This document shows, in pieces, positions 41,713 through 50,746 of a stretch of DNA of 64,000 nucleotides (within the stretch, counting starts at the first letter, position 1; each line of letters opens with the position of its first letter). The stretch is from assembly GCA_020633895.1 (NCBI GenBank), contig JACKCT010000006.1, positions 62,001-126,000 of the forward strand, in the 5' to 3' direction. Under the pieces are notes generated by a model. It made no database searches. It was not told the origin of the DNA and saw nothing but the letters and a program-made list of their open reading frames with translations. The stretch is from Deltaproteobacteria bacterium. GTDB taxonomy: Bacteria; Lernaellota; Lernaellaia; JACKCT01. A program made the translations under genes and the position numbers.

Positions 41713-41935
41713 ACAGAGCCCCGAACGGTAGTGAGGGGTCAAACTCGAATGTTGTTTTGCCCCGAAAACGTCTTTTCAGAGCCTGGGCTGTGAGGGAGCG
41801 GGTTGCCGTATGTCGGCGACCCGTTTTCTTTTTTGGATGTCGGCAGTTCGCTGTGAGAGTTGAAATGAGAGTTGAAAGCAGAACGGTTCGTGCAGGGTTG
41901 AGCCAGACGCCTCCCTACCGGTCGGGGCTCTGAAA
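41713..41935. repeat. Dispersed repeat family A cluster
   Basis: Copies are ACAGAGCCCCGAACGGTAGT plus GAGGGG (41713-41751), TTTTCAGAGCCTGGGCTGTG plus AGGGAGCGGGTTGCC (41773-41807) and, inverted, GCCTCCCTACCGGTCGGGGC plus TCTG (about 41908-41935). They fill the 258 bases between convergent ilvD and the membrane-protein gene. The middle copy runs into the terminator at 41799-41834. Confidence 0.75.
41799..41834 (+). terminator. Repeat-borne intrinsic terminator after ilvD
   Basis: CGGGTTGCCG (41799-41808), loop TATGT and CGGCGACCCG (41814-41823) form a 10-bp stem with one G-U pair, followed by TTTTCTTTTTT. The left arm is part of the family A repeat. The same hairpin with a different loop occurs at 46034-46060 on the other strand. 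Confidence 0.88.
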
Positions 41936-41954
41936 CGGCGGGTCGATCTTTTAC

Positions 41955-44120
41955 TCAAATCACATCCTCGTCGTCGTCATCCCCGCCCCTGTCGTCCCCG
42001 CCCTTGTGATCCCCCTTCGGGGCCTTCCCGGCGTTCGAATCCTCCAGCGAGTGCGTCTCCATCGGACGCAGTCGCAACTCGGAGAAATCCGGCTCGTCGC
42101 CGCCTTTTGGTTTTTCGAACGTGATGTCCTTTTGCGGCGGCGGGGCCGGTTCGGGCTCGTGCGTCGGCTTGGGCGGCAAGGGCGGCAGGTCCAGTTTAGG
42201 ATCGACCCACCCCGGGCTCTTTTTGCCCTCGCCTTTGCCGTCGACTTGCCCCTCGACGCCGGGCTCCCGGGGCTCGCGCGTCACATCGCGAAAGTCGAAC
42301 GCGCCGGGACTTTCCGCTTGGCGTCGTTCGTCGGCGCGTCGCGGTTCGATGGTATGCTCACGAAAATCGAAGGGGTTGTTGCCCTCGATGATCGGCTCCT
42401 CGCCGTCGTCAGAGGAAAGATCGATGTCGATGGGCCGGGGCCCCGGTCCTTCCCGCGCCACCTTGTCGGCCAGCACCTCGGGCTGGTCCGCGCCTTCCAA
42501 CTCTTCCATCATCCGCCGGTAATGCTCGACGTCGCTGTAGTAATCCTTCGCGCCCGGCGACTGCGTGAGGTGATAGGCCGTCGTCTCCATCGAGGTTTGC
42601 CGGATGTTTTTGTTGTCGCCCCCGACGATGCGGTGGGCCGTGGCCGGTTCGTGCAGAGCACGCCGCGCAATAAGCGGCAGCGCCAGCACCCCCGCCGCCG
42701 GAAGCCCCAGCAGCGGCAGGTTGCCCAACGCGGGAAACAGTAGCGACAACCCCTCCACGACGCTCATCGGGGTCGGCAGATTGGTCGGCGTCTTGGCCCA
42801 GAGTTCGATCATCGACACCGGCAGCGCCCCGGCGGCGGCGTGGGCGGCGGTGCGTTCCATGATCAGGGCGACGGCGCTGGAAAAGCTCAGGAACGCCGTG
42901 TAGGCCAGGGCGACGGCGAAAATCGGCTGCCACATATTGAATTTGAGCGCCAGCAGATGGTTGTCGTAAAAACTGGCGATCAGCACGAACAGCAGGCCCA
43001 GGACCGGCATGACGAGGGCCGTTCCGGGACCGGGGATGTGGGGCGGCTGCTCGTGCCCGCAGGCCAGCGCGATCCACGGCAGGACGATGGCGAACAGCGC
43101 GTTGATTGCCGGCCGTGTCAGCGCTTCGGCCCGCAGGTTCAGAATGCCGAAGAGCGTCAGCCACAGGACCGGCGTGGCGATCAGCAACCCGCTGCCTCGC
43201 AACGCAATGACCGCCTCGGGCTTGGAGAACGCCGCCTTGAGCGTCTCGATCACGTCCCGGCCGTTGAACAGCAGCACCGACAGGCCGCGCAGCATCGACG
43301 CGCCCGTGTATTCCCCCAGCAGCGTCTGAACGATGTGCTCGCCGGAAGCGCGGAAGAACAGATAGCCGTGCAGCGCCTTGTTGAACGCGCCGAAAATGAG
43401 GATGCCCAACAGCACCGGCAGGAAGATCAACGCCGCGGAGTATTTGTCGGAAAACAGCCGCTTGCCCAACAGCGCGGTGAGCACGAGGAAGATCGGGAAC
43501 AGCAGGAGCGTCAGGTCGTGGGCGATGGGCATGAGCATCAGGCCGACGCCCAGGCCGAGCTGGTGGTAGGGCTGGTCGTACCGGCTGCGTACGCGCTGCC
43601 AGCAATAGAAAAACAGCAGCACCGCCAGGCACGCCAGGGCGCCTTCGCTCAAACGGCCGCCGAAGGGCAGGGCAATGCTCGCGACCGCGAACAGGAGCAT
43701 CGCCGTCCGCGCCGCGCGGGGACGGCAGCCGAATTCCCGACTGATGCAGTACACCAGCAGCGCGCACCACGCCAACAGGCACGCCCCGGCGACCAGGGTG
43801 AATTGAGCGGCTAAGCCGTTAGGACTGTCCGGGGTGCCGGCCAGATGTTCGACCAGAACGCCCAGCAGATGAAACGGAACGGCGAAAAACGCCATGCCCG
43901 GTCGTTCGATCGCGCGATGTTGATAGGCGGCCTTGGGGTCGAAGTTCTCGCTGCCGGGGACGAGCGAGTCCAAATCCACCGCATGCAGATCGCCGGTGGA
44001 CATGGCGTGCACCACGTCGTAGAGGCTTTGGTCCGCGTCGTTGGCGATGCCGCTCTGGGTCGCCAGATAGACCAACGCCAGGGCCAGCGCGATGCCCCAT
44101 TGTTTCCAAGCCGTTAGCAC
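41955..44120 (-). CDS. Multi-span membrane protein with acidic disordered C-terminal tail
   Basis: The 721-residue protein has about ten to twelve transmembrane helices in the first 510 residues and a polar, Pro/Asp/Glu-rich tail of about 200 residues ending DDDDEDVI. The first loop (GIANDADQSLYDVVHAM) carries an Asp pair as in GT-C glycosyltransferases, so a lipid-linked sugar transferase or relative is plausible. The tail contains two copies of an FDFRE/D-H/V-T-EPR motif (NPFDFREHTIEPRR and GAFDFRDVTREPRE). It is preceded upstream by tRNA-Leu on the same strand. Function is not assigned. Confidence 0.8.
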   Translation of the reverse strand: MLTAWKQWGIALALALVYLATQSGIANDADQSLYDVVHAMSTGDLHAVDLDSLVPGSENFDPKAAYQHRAIERPGMAFFAVPFHLLGVLVEHLAGTPDSPNGLAAQFTLVAGACLLAWCALLVYCISREFGCRPRAARTAMLLFAVASIALPFGGRLSEGALACLAVLLFFYCWQRVRSRYDQPYHQLGLGVGLMLMPIAHDLTLLLFPIFLVLTALLGKRLFSDKYSAALIFLPVLLGILIFGAFNKALHGYLFFRASGEHIVQTLLGEYTGASMLRGLSVLLFNGRDVIETLKAAFSKPEAVIALRGSGLLIATPVLWLTLFGILNLRAEALTRPAINALFAIVLPWIALACGHEQPPHIPGPGTALVMPVLGLLFVLIASFYDNHLLALKFNMWQPIFAVALAYTAFLSFSSAVALIMERTAAHAAAGALPVSMIELWAKTPTNLPTPMSVVEGLSLLFPALGNLPLLGLPAAGVLALPLIARRALHEPATAHRIVGGDNKNIRQTSMETTAYHLTQSPGAKDYYSDVEHYRRMMEELEGADQPEVLADKVAREGPGPRPIDIDLSSDDGEEPIIEGNNPFDFREHTIEPRRADERRQAESPGAFDFRDVTREPREPGVEGQVDGKGEGKKSPGWVDPKLDLPPLPPKPTHEPEPAPPPQKDITFEKPKGGDEPDFSELRLRPMETHSLEDSNAGKAPKGDHKGGDDRGGDDDDEDVI

Positions 44121-44224
44121 GCCGCCATGCTAGCAACTCTCCGCCATGGGGCCAATCGGCCGGACCACGGCAAATTGCCGACCGGACGGTATGCCTCCGA
44201 GGCCGGAAAGGGCGCAAAAAGGGC

Positions 44225-44253
44225 AAAAAAATGGGCCGGGCTTTCACCCGGCC
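44225..44253 (-). terminator. Intrinsic terminator downstream of tRNA-Leu
   Basis: On the minus strand, GGCCGGG (44253-44247), loop TGAAAG and CCCGGCC (44240-44234) form a perfect 7-bp stem followed by CATTTTTTT. It lies about 40 bases after the tRNA 3' end. Confidence 0.85.
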
Positions 44254-44291
44254 GAATACATCGATGCGGTACAACTAGGGACTGTGTTTCG

Positions 44292-44375
44292 TGCGAAAGG
44301 GGGGATTTGAACCCCCATGGTATTGCTACCACTAGATCCTGAGTCTAGCGCGTCTGCCAATTCCGCCACTTTCGC
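44292..44375 (-). tRNA. tRNA-Leu(CAG)
   Basis: The 84-base class II tRNA has acceptor GCGAAAG/CTTTCGC, a D-arm (GTGGCGGAATTGGCAGACGC pattern), anticodon stem CTAGA/TCTAG with loop CTCAGGA (anticodon CAG), a variable arm (TGGTAGCAATACCAT) and T-arm GGGGGTTCAAATCCCCC, discriminator A. CCA is not encoded. A terminator follows. Confidence 0.95.
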
Positions 44376-44556
44376 GCATCCCGCATCGACGATGAGAATG
44401 ACAAGCGCCTCGGGGCCCACCGAGGCAAGGCCACACTTTCTACACAAAGCCTCGCCGCGTTGTCAACGTTCCGGGTTGTTGCCGCCGTATCCCAATCAAC
44501 CCTGCCGACGCCGATCCGAGCGGCTCGCGGTTCGGATCGGAAGGAGCCTCCCCCTC

Positions 44557-45099
44557 TTATTTTTCCCGCGCGACCTCGTCGGCGTGGTAGAGCGCCTTGT
44601 GGTGGGCGGAGTGCGTTGTGTAGAGGTAGGACGTCGCCGGGGCGTCGAAACGCTCCTTGCCCTCCTTGGTGTTCTTGATTTCCGCCGGGACGCCGGTCAC
44701 GAGAGAGCCGGGGGGGATCTCCATATTCGCCAGCACCACCGCTCCCGCCGCGATGACCGACCCGCGCCCCACCTTGGCGTTGTCGAGCACCACCGCGCCC
44801 ATGCCGACCATCACCCGATCCTCCAGGATGCATCCGTGGAGAATGACCCGATGGCCGATGGTGCAGTCCTCGCCGATGACGCAGTTTGAGATGCCGGTGG
44901 ACATATGCAGCATGCACAGGTCCTGGATATTGGTTCGCGCGCCGATGCGCACCTGGCCGACGTCCCCCCGGATGACGGTGTTGTACCAGACGCTCGCCCC
45001 CTCGGCGATTTCCACGTCGCCGACCACGACCGCGCCGGGCGCGACGAACACATCGTCGGCGATGCGCGGGTGGATGTTGTTATAGGGCTTGATAATCAT
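44557..45099 (-). CDS. Gamma-carbonic-anhydrase-family hexapeptide protein
   Basis: The 180-residue left-handed beta-helix protein of the gamma-CA/PaaY/YrdA family has hexapeptide repeats (VAPGAVVVGDVEIAEGASVW, then VIRGDVGQVRIGARTNIQD). The metal His triad is plausible in DLCMLHMS, CTIGHRVILHG: three His at the expected spacing. AGGAGA lies 6 bases before ATG 45099. Many relatives bind zinc or iron but lack strong carbonic anhydrase activity, so the activity is uncertain. It is 62 bases upstream of nothing on its strand and follows the FMN-binding lipoprotein. Confidence 0.88.
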   Translation of the reverse strand: MIIKPYNNIHPRIADDVFVAPGAVVVGDVEIAEGASVWYNTVIRGDVGQVRIGARTNIQDLCMLHMSTGISNCVIGEDCTIGHRVILHGCILEDRVMVGMGAVVLDNAKVGRGSVIAAGAVVLANMEIPPGSLVTGVPAEIKNTKEGKERFDAPATSYLYTTHSAHHKALYHADEVAREK

Positions 45100-45160
45100 G
45101 CCATTCTCCTCTTCGCGACCGGCGACGATTCGCGCCGCCGCGTCGGGTGATTCCCTGGGG

Positions 45161-45943
45161 CTATTCGCTGAGCGTGCCCACTTCAATTCCGTCGATGGTC
45201 TTGCGTTCCGGCACTTCCGCGCCGCCTTCGGATTTCGCGCCGAACTTTTTCGCCGCGTCCTCGGCCGCTTTTTTCGATTCGTCCGGCGAGGGGGAGGGCG
45301 ACGGCGTGCTCCCGGTCGGCGGTGACGGCTTCGGGGTTGGCGCAGCCTTCTCGACGCGGGCGGCGCGCATCATCCGGGCGTGGTGGCGCAGGGCATCGAA
45401 AACCTGCTCGGCCAACGCGCGAGACGAGGACGTGGCGCCGCTGGCCGCGTCGACCTGCCCACCGTCGACCTTGAGCTTCCACGCCGTGTTATGCAGCGTG
45501 CGATGCACCCCCTTGGTCTGGTCTTTCCAGATCAGATTCGCCTGGAAATCAGGGCCGGTGAGCTTGGGGGCGTAGACGGCGCGGGGCGACAGGTCGTAGC
45601 TGGACAGAGCGACGATCCGCCCCTCGGCGTCCAGGCCGAGCATGACGCGAAACGTCTCGGTGTCGGACATGCGGCCCGCTTCGTTCGGCGCCACGGTGAG
45701 CGGGTAGGCGTAGCCGACGGGGGCGTCGTTGATGAGGCCGGCGAAGATCTCCCAGTCGCGAAATGTCTTCGCCTCGACGCGCGCGTCCCGCGGTAACACG
45801 GCGGCGGCCCTCTCGGACGGGGACGGGGTCGGCGGCGGCGTGGGAGTGGGCGCGTGGCCGGATTGCGACGGCGCACACCCCGCCAAAACCAGGCACAAGG
45901 CGCCGATCAGCGCGATGCGGGCGAAATGTCGTCGTCGGCGCAT
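45161..45943 (-). CDS. FMN-binding (flavinylated) lipoprotein
   Basis: The 260-residue lipoprotein has lipobox VLAGC (about residue 23) and a Pro/Thr linker, then an RnfG/NqrC-like FMN-binding domain. It carries DAASGATSSSRAL (about 165-178), the SGAT-S/T motif to which FMN is attached covalently by the flavin transferase ApbE. The C-terminal tail is Pro/Ser- and Lys-rich. Neither ApbE nor the rest of an Rnf or Nqr complex is near, so this is a stand-alone extracytoplasmic flavoprotein. Confidence 0.85.
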   Translation of the reverse strand: MRRRRHFARIALIGALCLVLAGCAPSQSGHAPTPTPPPTPSPSERAAAVLPRDARVEAKTFRDWEIFAGLINDAPVGYAYPLTVAPNEAGRMSDTETFRVMLGLDAEGRIVALSSYDLSPRAVYAPKLTGPDFQANLIWKDQTKGVHRTLHNTAWKLKVDGGQVDAASGATSSSRALAEQVFDALRHHARMMRAARVEKAAPTPKPSPPTGSTPSPSPSPDESKKAAEDAAKKFGAKSEGGAEVPERKTIDGIEVGTLSE

Positions 45944-46024
45944 TGGAACGGGGCCCCCTTGGCGAATCCCAATTTACCAAAGGGGGGCGGGGTATTCCAA
46001 TGGATGACGGAAGGGATATGACGC

Positions 46025-46060
46025 AAAGAAAAAGCGGGTCGCCGATTCGCGGCAACCCGC
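46025..46060 (-). terminator. Repeat-borne intrinsic terminator after korB
   Basis: On the minus strand GCGGGTTGCCG (46060-46050), loop CGAAT and CGGCGACCCGC (46044-46034) form an 11-bp stem with one G-U pair, followed by TTTTTCTTT. The left arm belongs to a family A repeat, as at 41799-41834. Confidence 0.88.
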
Positions 46061-46088
46061 TCCCTTATGGTCGCGGCTCTGAAAGGTC
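46051..46088. repeat. Dispersed repeat family A, single copy
   Basis: GGCAACCCGCTCCCTTATGG plus TCGCGGCTCTGAAAGG is an inverted family A copy, ending 12 bases before the korB stop. It merges with the terminator at 46025-46060. Confidence 0.8.
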
Positions 46089-46099
46089 GGGCCGACCCG

Positions 46100-47119
46100 C
46101 TATTCCACCGTCCAGGTGTCGCCGGAGTTGAGGAGCTTCTCCAGGGACGAGGAGCCGTTGGCGGCTTCCTTGGCGCGGCGGATCTGTTCGTTGGCCATTT
46201 CGTCGTACGTGGGCTGCTCCACCGAACGCAGCACCCCGACCGGCTCGGGGAACTTCGGGTACTGCAGTTGGGAGAGCATGAACGCGTAGTGGGGCGTGGG
46301 CACCGTCTCGTCGTGCACGACGATGTCGCTTTCCAGCACGCCGCCCTCGCCGCCGATCGTGACCACCTCCGGATGGGCGCCGCGCATGACGATGCCCTTG
46401 TCCTTGTTCTTCCCGAAGATCAGCGGCTTGCCGTGCTCCAGGTAGAGAACCGTGTCGTCCTTGGTTTCCTTTTCGGTGAACTGGGAGAACGCGCCGTCGT
46501 TGAAGACATTGCAGTTCTGATAGATCTCCACGAACGACGTGCCCTTGTGGGCGTTGGCCGCGCGGATGACCTCCTGCAGGTGCCCCAGGTCCCGATCCAC
46601 CGCCCGGGCCACGAAACTCGCCCCCGCGCCCAGAGCCAGCGAGAGGGGGTTGAAGGGCCGGTCCAGGCTGCCCATGGGCGTGGACTTGGTCTTCTTGCCG
46701 ATCTCGGAAGTGGGCGAATACTGCCCCTTGGTCAGGCCGTAGATGCGGTTGTTGAACATCAGGATGTTGATGTCCACGTTGCGCCGCAGGATGTGGATCA
46801 GGTGATTGCCGCCGATGGACATGGCATCGCCGTCACCGCTGACCAACCAGACCGACAGCTCGGGGCGCGAGACCTTCAGGCCCGTGGCGAAGCCCGGCGC
46901 GCGGCCGTGGATCGAGTGGAAGCCGTAGGTGTTCATGTAATAGGGAAAGCGGCCCGAGCAGCCGATGCCCGAAACGAACACCACGTCGTGAGGCGGCACG
47001 CCCAGGTCGGGCATGATCTTCTGCACCGTGGACAGGATGGCGTAGTCGCCGCAGCCGGGGCACCAGCGCACGTCCTGGTCGGAGGTGAAGTCTTTCTTGG
47101 TCAGTTTGAGCGCTTCCAT
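46100..47119 (-). CDS. korB: 2-oxoacid:ferredoxin oxidoreductase, beta subunit
   Basis: The 339-residue subunit binds thiamine diphosphate. CPGCGDYAIL (about 20-29) is the family start; GDGDAMSIGGNHLIH (about 97-111) with the following FNNRIYGLTKGQYSPTS is the TPP/Mg site. It starts directly at the korA stop (TAATG). With the fused alpha-gamma subunit it would reversibly oxidise a 2-oxoacid, most likely 2-oxoglutarate, to acyl-CoA with ferredoxin. The 2-oxoglutarate preference is inferred from two-subunit architecture. Confidence 0.93.
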   Translation of the reverse strand: MEALKLTKKDFTSDQDVRWCPGCGDYAILSTVQKIMPDLGVPPHDVVFVSGIGCSGRFPYYMNTYGFHSIHGRAPGFATGLKVSRPELSVWLVSGDGDAMSIGGNHLIHILRRNVDINILMFNNRIYGLTKGQYSPTSEIGKKTKSTPMGSLDRPFNPLSLALGAGASFVARAVDRDLGHLQEVIRAANAHKGTSFVEIYQNCNVFNDGAFSQFTEKETKDDTVLYLEHGKPLIFGKNKDKGIVMRGAHPEVVTIGGEGGVLESDIVVHDETVPTPHYAFMLSQLQYPKFPEPVGVLRSVEQPTYDEMANEQIRRAKEAANGSSSLEKLLNSGDTWTVE

Positions 47120-48990
47120 TAGTGCACTCCTTGCAGCAGGCGGCGAACCGGATCGACGATCTCGCTGACCCGGAAGGGTTGGCCTTTGACTTTGTTAATG
47201 CCGACCGGACGCACGTCGTAGTTGGCGGTGATCAGCATGCGCAGTTGCCCCAGGTTCATCTCGGGGATCACGACATGGCGGTATTTGGCCATGACCTGGC
47301 CGAGATCGGCCGGGAACGGGTTGAGATGGCGCAGATGGCAACCGGCCACCGAGGCGCCTTCCTTTTGGAAAACCTCCAGCGCCCGGCGCACCGTACCGGC
47401 GGGCGAACCCCAGGACAGGATGAGCACATCGCCCGACTCGGGCCCGACCACCTGGGCCGGTTCGATGTCCTTGGCGATGCCCGCCACCTTGGCGGCGCGG
47501 GTGCGGATCATCTTCTCGTGGTTGTCCGGGTCGTAGCTGACATTGCCGGTGTTGAAGTCCTTTTCCAGACCGCCGACCCGGTGCGTCAGGCCGGGGGTGC
47601 CGGGGCGAATCCAAGGCCGGGACAGGGTTTCGGGATCGCGGGTGAACGGACCCTTGCCGTCCTCGGCGACGGTGAAGCGCACCGACAGGTCGGGCAGCGT
47701 GTCCACTTCGGGGATGTGCCAGGCCTCCGAGCTGTTGGCGATGAAGCCGTCGGACAGGATGATCACCGGCGTCATGTACTTGGTCGCCAGGCGTACCGCC
47801 TCGATGGCGATGTCGAAGCAGTCGGCGGGTGTGGCCGGGGCCAGCACCACCGCCGGGCACTCGCCGTGGCGGCCGAACATGGCGGCCAGAAGGTCGGCCT
47901 GCTCGGGCTTGGTGGGCAGACCCGTCGACGGGCCGCCGCGCTGCACGTCCACCACCACCAGGGGCAGTTCCATAATGACCGCCAGCCCCATCGCCTCGCT
48001 CTTCAGAGCCAGACCCGGGCCGCTGGTGGAGGTCAATCCGATGGACCCGCCGTAGGAGGCGCCGATGGCCGAACACACGCCGGCGATCTCGTCCTCGGCC
48101 TGGAAGGTGACGATGCCGAAGTTCTTGAACCGGGCCAGGTCATGCAGGATGTCCGAGGCCGGGGTGATCGGATAGGTGCCCAAAAAGACCGGCAGCCCCG
48201 ACAATTGGGAGGCCGCCACCATGCCCAGGGACAGGGCCGTGTTGCCCGTGACGTTGCGATACTTGCCCGGCTGGATCTGGGCCGGTTTGACTTCGTAGGT
48301 GGAGGCGAACATCTCGGTGGTCACGCCGTAGTTGTACCCGGCGTGCATGACTTTGATGTTGGCCGCCGCCAGTTCCGGCGCCTTGGAGAACTTCTTGTTG
48401 AGCCACTGCTCGGTGGTGTCCATCTTGCGGTTATAGAGCCAGTAGAGCAGGCCCAGGGCGAAGAAGTTCTTGCATCGCGTCTTCTCTTTTTGGGACAGAT
48501 CGCTGTCTTCCAGCGCGCCCAGGGTGAGGGCGGTGATGTCCACGGGGAAGACCTGGTAATCGTCCAGGGTGCCGTCTTCCAGCGGGTTCTCTTCGTAACC
48601 GGCTTTCTTGATGTTGGCCGAGTTGAAGGTCGAGGTGTTCAGGAGGATCACCTTGCCTTTTTCGATGAGGGGCAGGTTCACCTTCAGCGCCGCCGGGTTC
48701 ATGCACACCAGCACGTCGGGCGTGTCGCCGGGGGTGTGGACTTCCTGGCTGGAGAGCTGGAGCTGAAAGCCCGAAACCCCGGCCAGGGAACCGGCGGGCG
48801 CCCGGATTTCCGCGGGGAAATCGGGCAGCGTCGACAGGTCGTTGCCGGCGATGAAGCTGGTGTTGGTAAACTGCGTTCCGGTCAGTTGGATGCCGTCGCC
48901 CGAGTCGCCGGCGAAGCGGATCACGACCGATTCCAATTCCTGGGATGGCCGGGCGGTGTCTTCCCGACTGCCGGCGCCTGCTTCAACCAT
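47119..48990 (-). CDS. korA: 2-oxoacid:ferredoxin oxidoreductase, fused gamma-alpha subunit
   Basis: The 623-residue protein has the gamma domain first (VIRFAGDSGDGIQLTGTQF, about 22-200) and the alpha TPP-pyrimidine domain after it (GNTALSLGMVAASQLSGLPVFLGTYPITPASDIL, recognisable from its first 20 residues), with QAEDEIAGVCSAIGASYGG and TSTSGPG. This gamma-alpha fusion is typical of KorA-type enzymes. AAGGA precedes ATG 48990. Its TAA overlaps the korB ATG. Ferredoxin or domain delta is not encoded nearby. Confidence 0.93.
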   Translation of the reverse strand: MVEAGAGSREDTARPSQELESVVIRFAGDSGDGIQLTGTQFTNTSFIAGNDLSTLPDFPAEIRAPAGSLAGVSGFQLQLSSQEVHTPGDTPDVLVCMNPAALKVNLPLIEKGKVILLNTSTFNSANIKKAGYEENPLEDGTLDDYQVFPVDITALTLGALEDSDLSQKEKTRCKNFFALGLLYWLYNRKMDTTEQWLNKKFSKAPELAAANIKVMHAGYNYGVTTEMFASTYEVKPAQIQPGKYRNVTGNTALSLGMVAASQLSGLPVFLGTYPITPASDILHDLARFKNFGIVTFQAEDEIAGVCSAIGASYGGSIGLTSTSGPGLALKSEAMGLAVIMELPLVVVDVQRGGPSTGLPTKPEQADLLAAMFGRHGECPAVVLAPATPADCFDIAIEAVRLATKYMTPVIILSDGFIANSSEAWHIPEVDTLPDLSVRFTVAEDGKGPFTRDPETLSRPWIRPGTPGLTHRVGGLEKDFNTGNVSYDPDNHEKMIRTRAAKVAGIAKDIEPAQVVGPESGDVLILSWGSPAGTVRRALEVFQKEGASVAGCHLRHLNPFPADLGQVMAKYRHVVIPEMNLGQLRMLITANYDVRPVGINKVKGQPFRVSEIVDPVRRLLQGVH

Positions 48991-49479
48991 GGTGAGCAAT
49001 CCTTGATATGGTCATCGTCTTGGGGCCAAATTTCATCGCCCCTTCAAATCGGGGCAAATCGGGCCATGTTAATACATTCGACGTCGCCTCAGGGCAAGCC
49101 CTAAACCGCCACAAATTCGCCAATTTGGGATCGAATCGGCCCGAAAAAGCCGTTCGGGGCAAATCGGGCTGTCATTCGACCTTTTTCGGCGGCGTCGATT
49201 TCCGATCTCCCATCATAAAACCGTCCGGCGCGGCGGCGCGTGGATTGCCTTACGATCGTGCGTTTTTGTCGCCGATCGGTGATGGGGCCCGGACGACCTC
49301 GGGCGCGCAGCGGACCTCGTTTCTCATGATCGGCAAATGCGGATTTTTCTTGACATCCGCCGGGAATGCGCCCAAAAGGCCCCGCCGCTTTTTGCGGCAC
49401 AATTCGTTGAATTTGTGCATAATGTTTGCCTGGACAACGCGAGATCTTGGGAAATTTCCTTGCGGAAAGGGGTGCGGGA
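48991..49479. other. Intergenic region upstream of korAB and the alpha/beta hydrolase
   Basis: This 489-base gap separates divergent genes. It holds a direct repeat CGGGGCAAATCGGGC (49057-49071 and about 49157-49171) and complementary GAAAAAG/CTTTTTC segments (about 49142 and 49180). CATAAT at 49418-49423 resembles a -10 box for the hydrolase, but no good -35 pairs with it. No gene is recognised. Confidence 0.5.
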
Positions 49480-50424
49480 ATGCGTGAGGACGTCACGGCT
49501 CGGGCCAAACGCCAGTACGTCAAAGGCCACGACGGAACCGAAATCTATTACGAGAGCGTCGGCGAGGGCTTGCCCCTGTTTCTGATCGACGGGATCGGCT
49601 GCTACGGCTATGTGTGGAAATACATCCGGCAGTATTTCGGCTCCACCAACCGCATCATCCACATGCACTACCGAGGGCACGGCAAGACCGCGATTCCGGC
49701 CGACGAGAACAACCTGACCATCCAGGATTTGTGCCAGGATATCGCGGCGGTCATGGAAGCCGAGGACATCGACGGCGCCGTGATGCTGGGGCATTCGATG
49801 GGCGTGCAGGTCATCCTGGAATTCGCCCACCTGTTCCCGGAAAAGACCCACGGCCTGGTGCCCATCTGCGGCAGCTACGGCCGGCCTCTGTCCACGTTCA
49901 ACGGATCGGATATCGCCGAAAAATATCTGCTCCCGATTCTTTACGGTCCGATGGTCTTGACGCCGTGGGTTTTTACGCCGATCTGGAAGTGGGGCATGCG
50001 CACGCCTTTGGCCTTGGCGATCGCCCTGCGCACCGAGGCGAATCGGCACCTCATTAACGTTGAGGACTTCAAGCCCTATTTCAAAGACATCAGCCGGGTT
50101 CCCATCAAGATCTTTGTGAAGATGCTCGACCACGCGGCCAAGCACGACGCCGAGCCGAACCTGCCGAATATCGCGTGCCCGACGCTGATCGTCGCCGGAG
50201 AGCACGACGGCTTCACCCCCGCGAGTCTATCGGCCCATATGTGCGAGGCCATGCCCAACGCCGAGCTGATCACCCTTCCCCACACGACGCACACCGCGCC
50301 GCTTGAGATGCCCGATCTGCTCAACCTGCGTCTGGAGAAGTGGCTGCGCCGGCATTTCGACTTCGTTCCGCCCGACGAAATGAACCTCGCTCGGACGGCG
50401 CCGCTGCGGGCGGTTTCGTCGTAA
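49480..50424 (+). CDS. Alpha/beta-hydrolase-fold protein
   Basis: The 314-residue cytoplasmic hydrolase starts KRQYVKGHDGTEIYYESVGEG. It has the oxyanion turn LIDGIGCYGYVW, HYRGHGKT (family HGxG-like), nucleophile elbow GHSMGVQ (about 102-108, Ser104), acid in AGEHDGFTP and catalytic His in HTTHTAPLE. It could be an esterase, lipase or C-C hydrolase; substrate unknown. ATG 49480 has AAAGG about 9 bases upstream. There is no signal peptide. Confidence 0.88.
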   Translation: MREDVTARAKRQYVKGHDGTEIYYESVGEGLPLFLIDGIGCYGYVWKYIRQYFGSTNRIIHMHYRGHGKTAIPADENNLTIQDLCQDIAAVMEAEDIDGAVMLGHSMGVQVILEFAHLFPEKTHGLVPICGSYGRPLSTFNGSDIAEKYLLPILYGPMVLTPWVFTPIWKWGMRTPLALAIALRTEANRHLINVEDFKPYFKDISRVPIKIFVKMLDHAAKHDAEPNLPNIACPTLIVAGEHDGFTPASLSAHMCEAMPNAELITLPHTTHTAPLEMPDLLNLRLEKWLRRHFDFVPPDEMNLARTAPLRAVSS

Positions 50425-50448
50425 TTCACGAACGAGGTTCGAGTCCGT

Positions 50449-50628
50449 CCGAGCCGCGAGCCGTAGCGAGCGGGTGACGGGAACGTTGTTGGGGACGATT
50501 TCGACATGACAGAGCCGCGAACCGTAGTGAGCGGTTGGCTTTGCCAGGCGATCGGCGTTCGTTGGTGAACAGTGAGTGCGGCGTGCCGGGCTGAACCAGA
50601 CCGCTTACGACCGTGCGCGGCTCTGACA
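50449..50628. repeat. Dispersed repeat family A cluster
   Basis: Direct copies CCGAGCCGCGAGCCGTAGCG plus AGCGGGTGACGG (50449-50485) and ACAGAGCCGCGAACCGTAGT plus GAGCGGTTGGC (50509-50540) face an inverted copy AACCAGACCGCTTACGACCG plus TGCGCGGCTCTGACA (50593-50628). They fill most of the gap between two co-directional genes; nothing else is seen there. Confidence 0.78.
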
Positions 50629-50746
50629 TCGCATGCCCCACCATCCATGCGCTCTCGCCACCCCCGCGTCTTTTTCCCGCCACGTTAATCTGTTACCAAT
50701 CTGCTCGGGCCTTCGAAGATTTGAAATTTGCACGAGGGGTAGGCGC

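Noticed and set aside
47122-49104. 660-residue forward frame antisense to korA
   Set aside because: It lies entirely over a gene with clear 2-oxoacid:ferredoxin oxidoreductase motifs and has no recognisable features.
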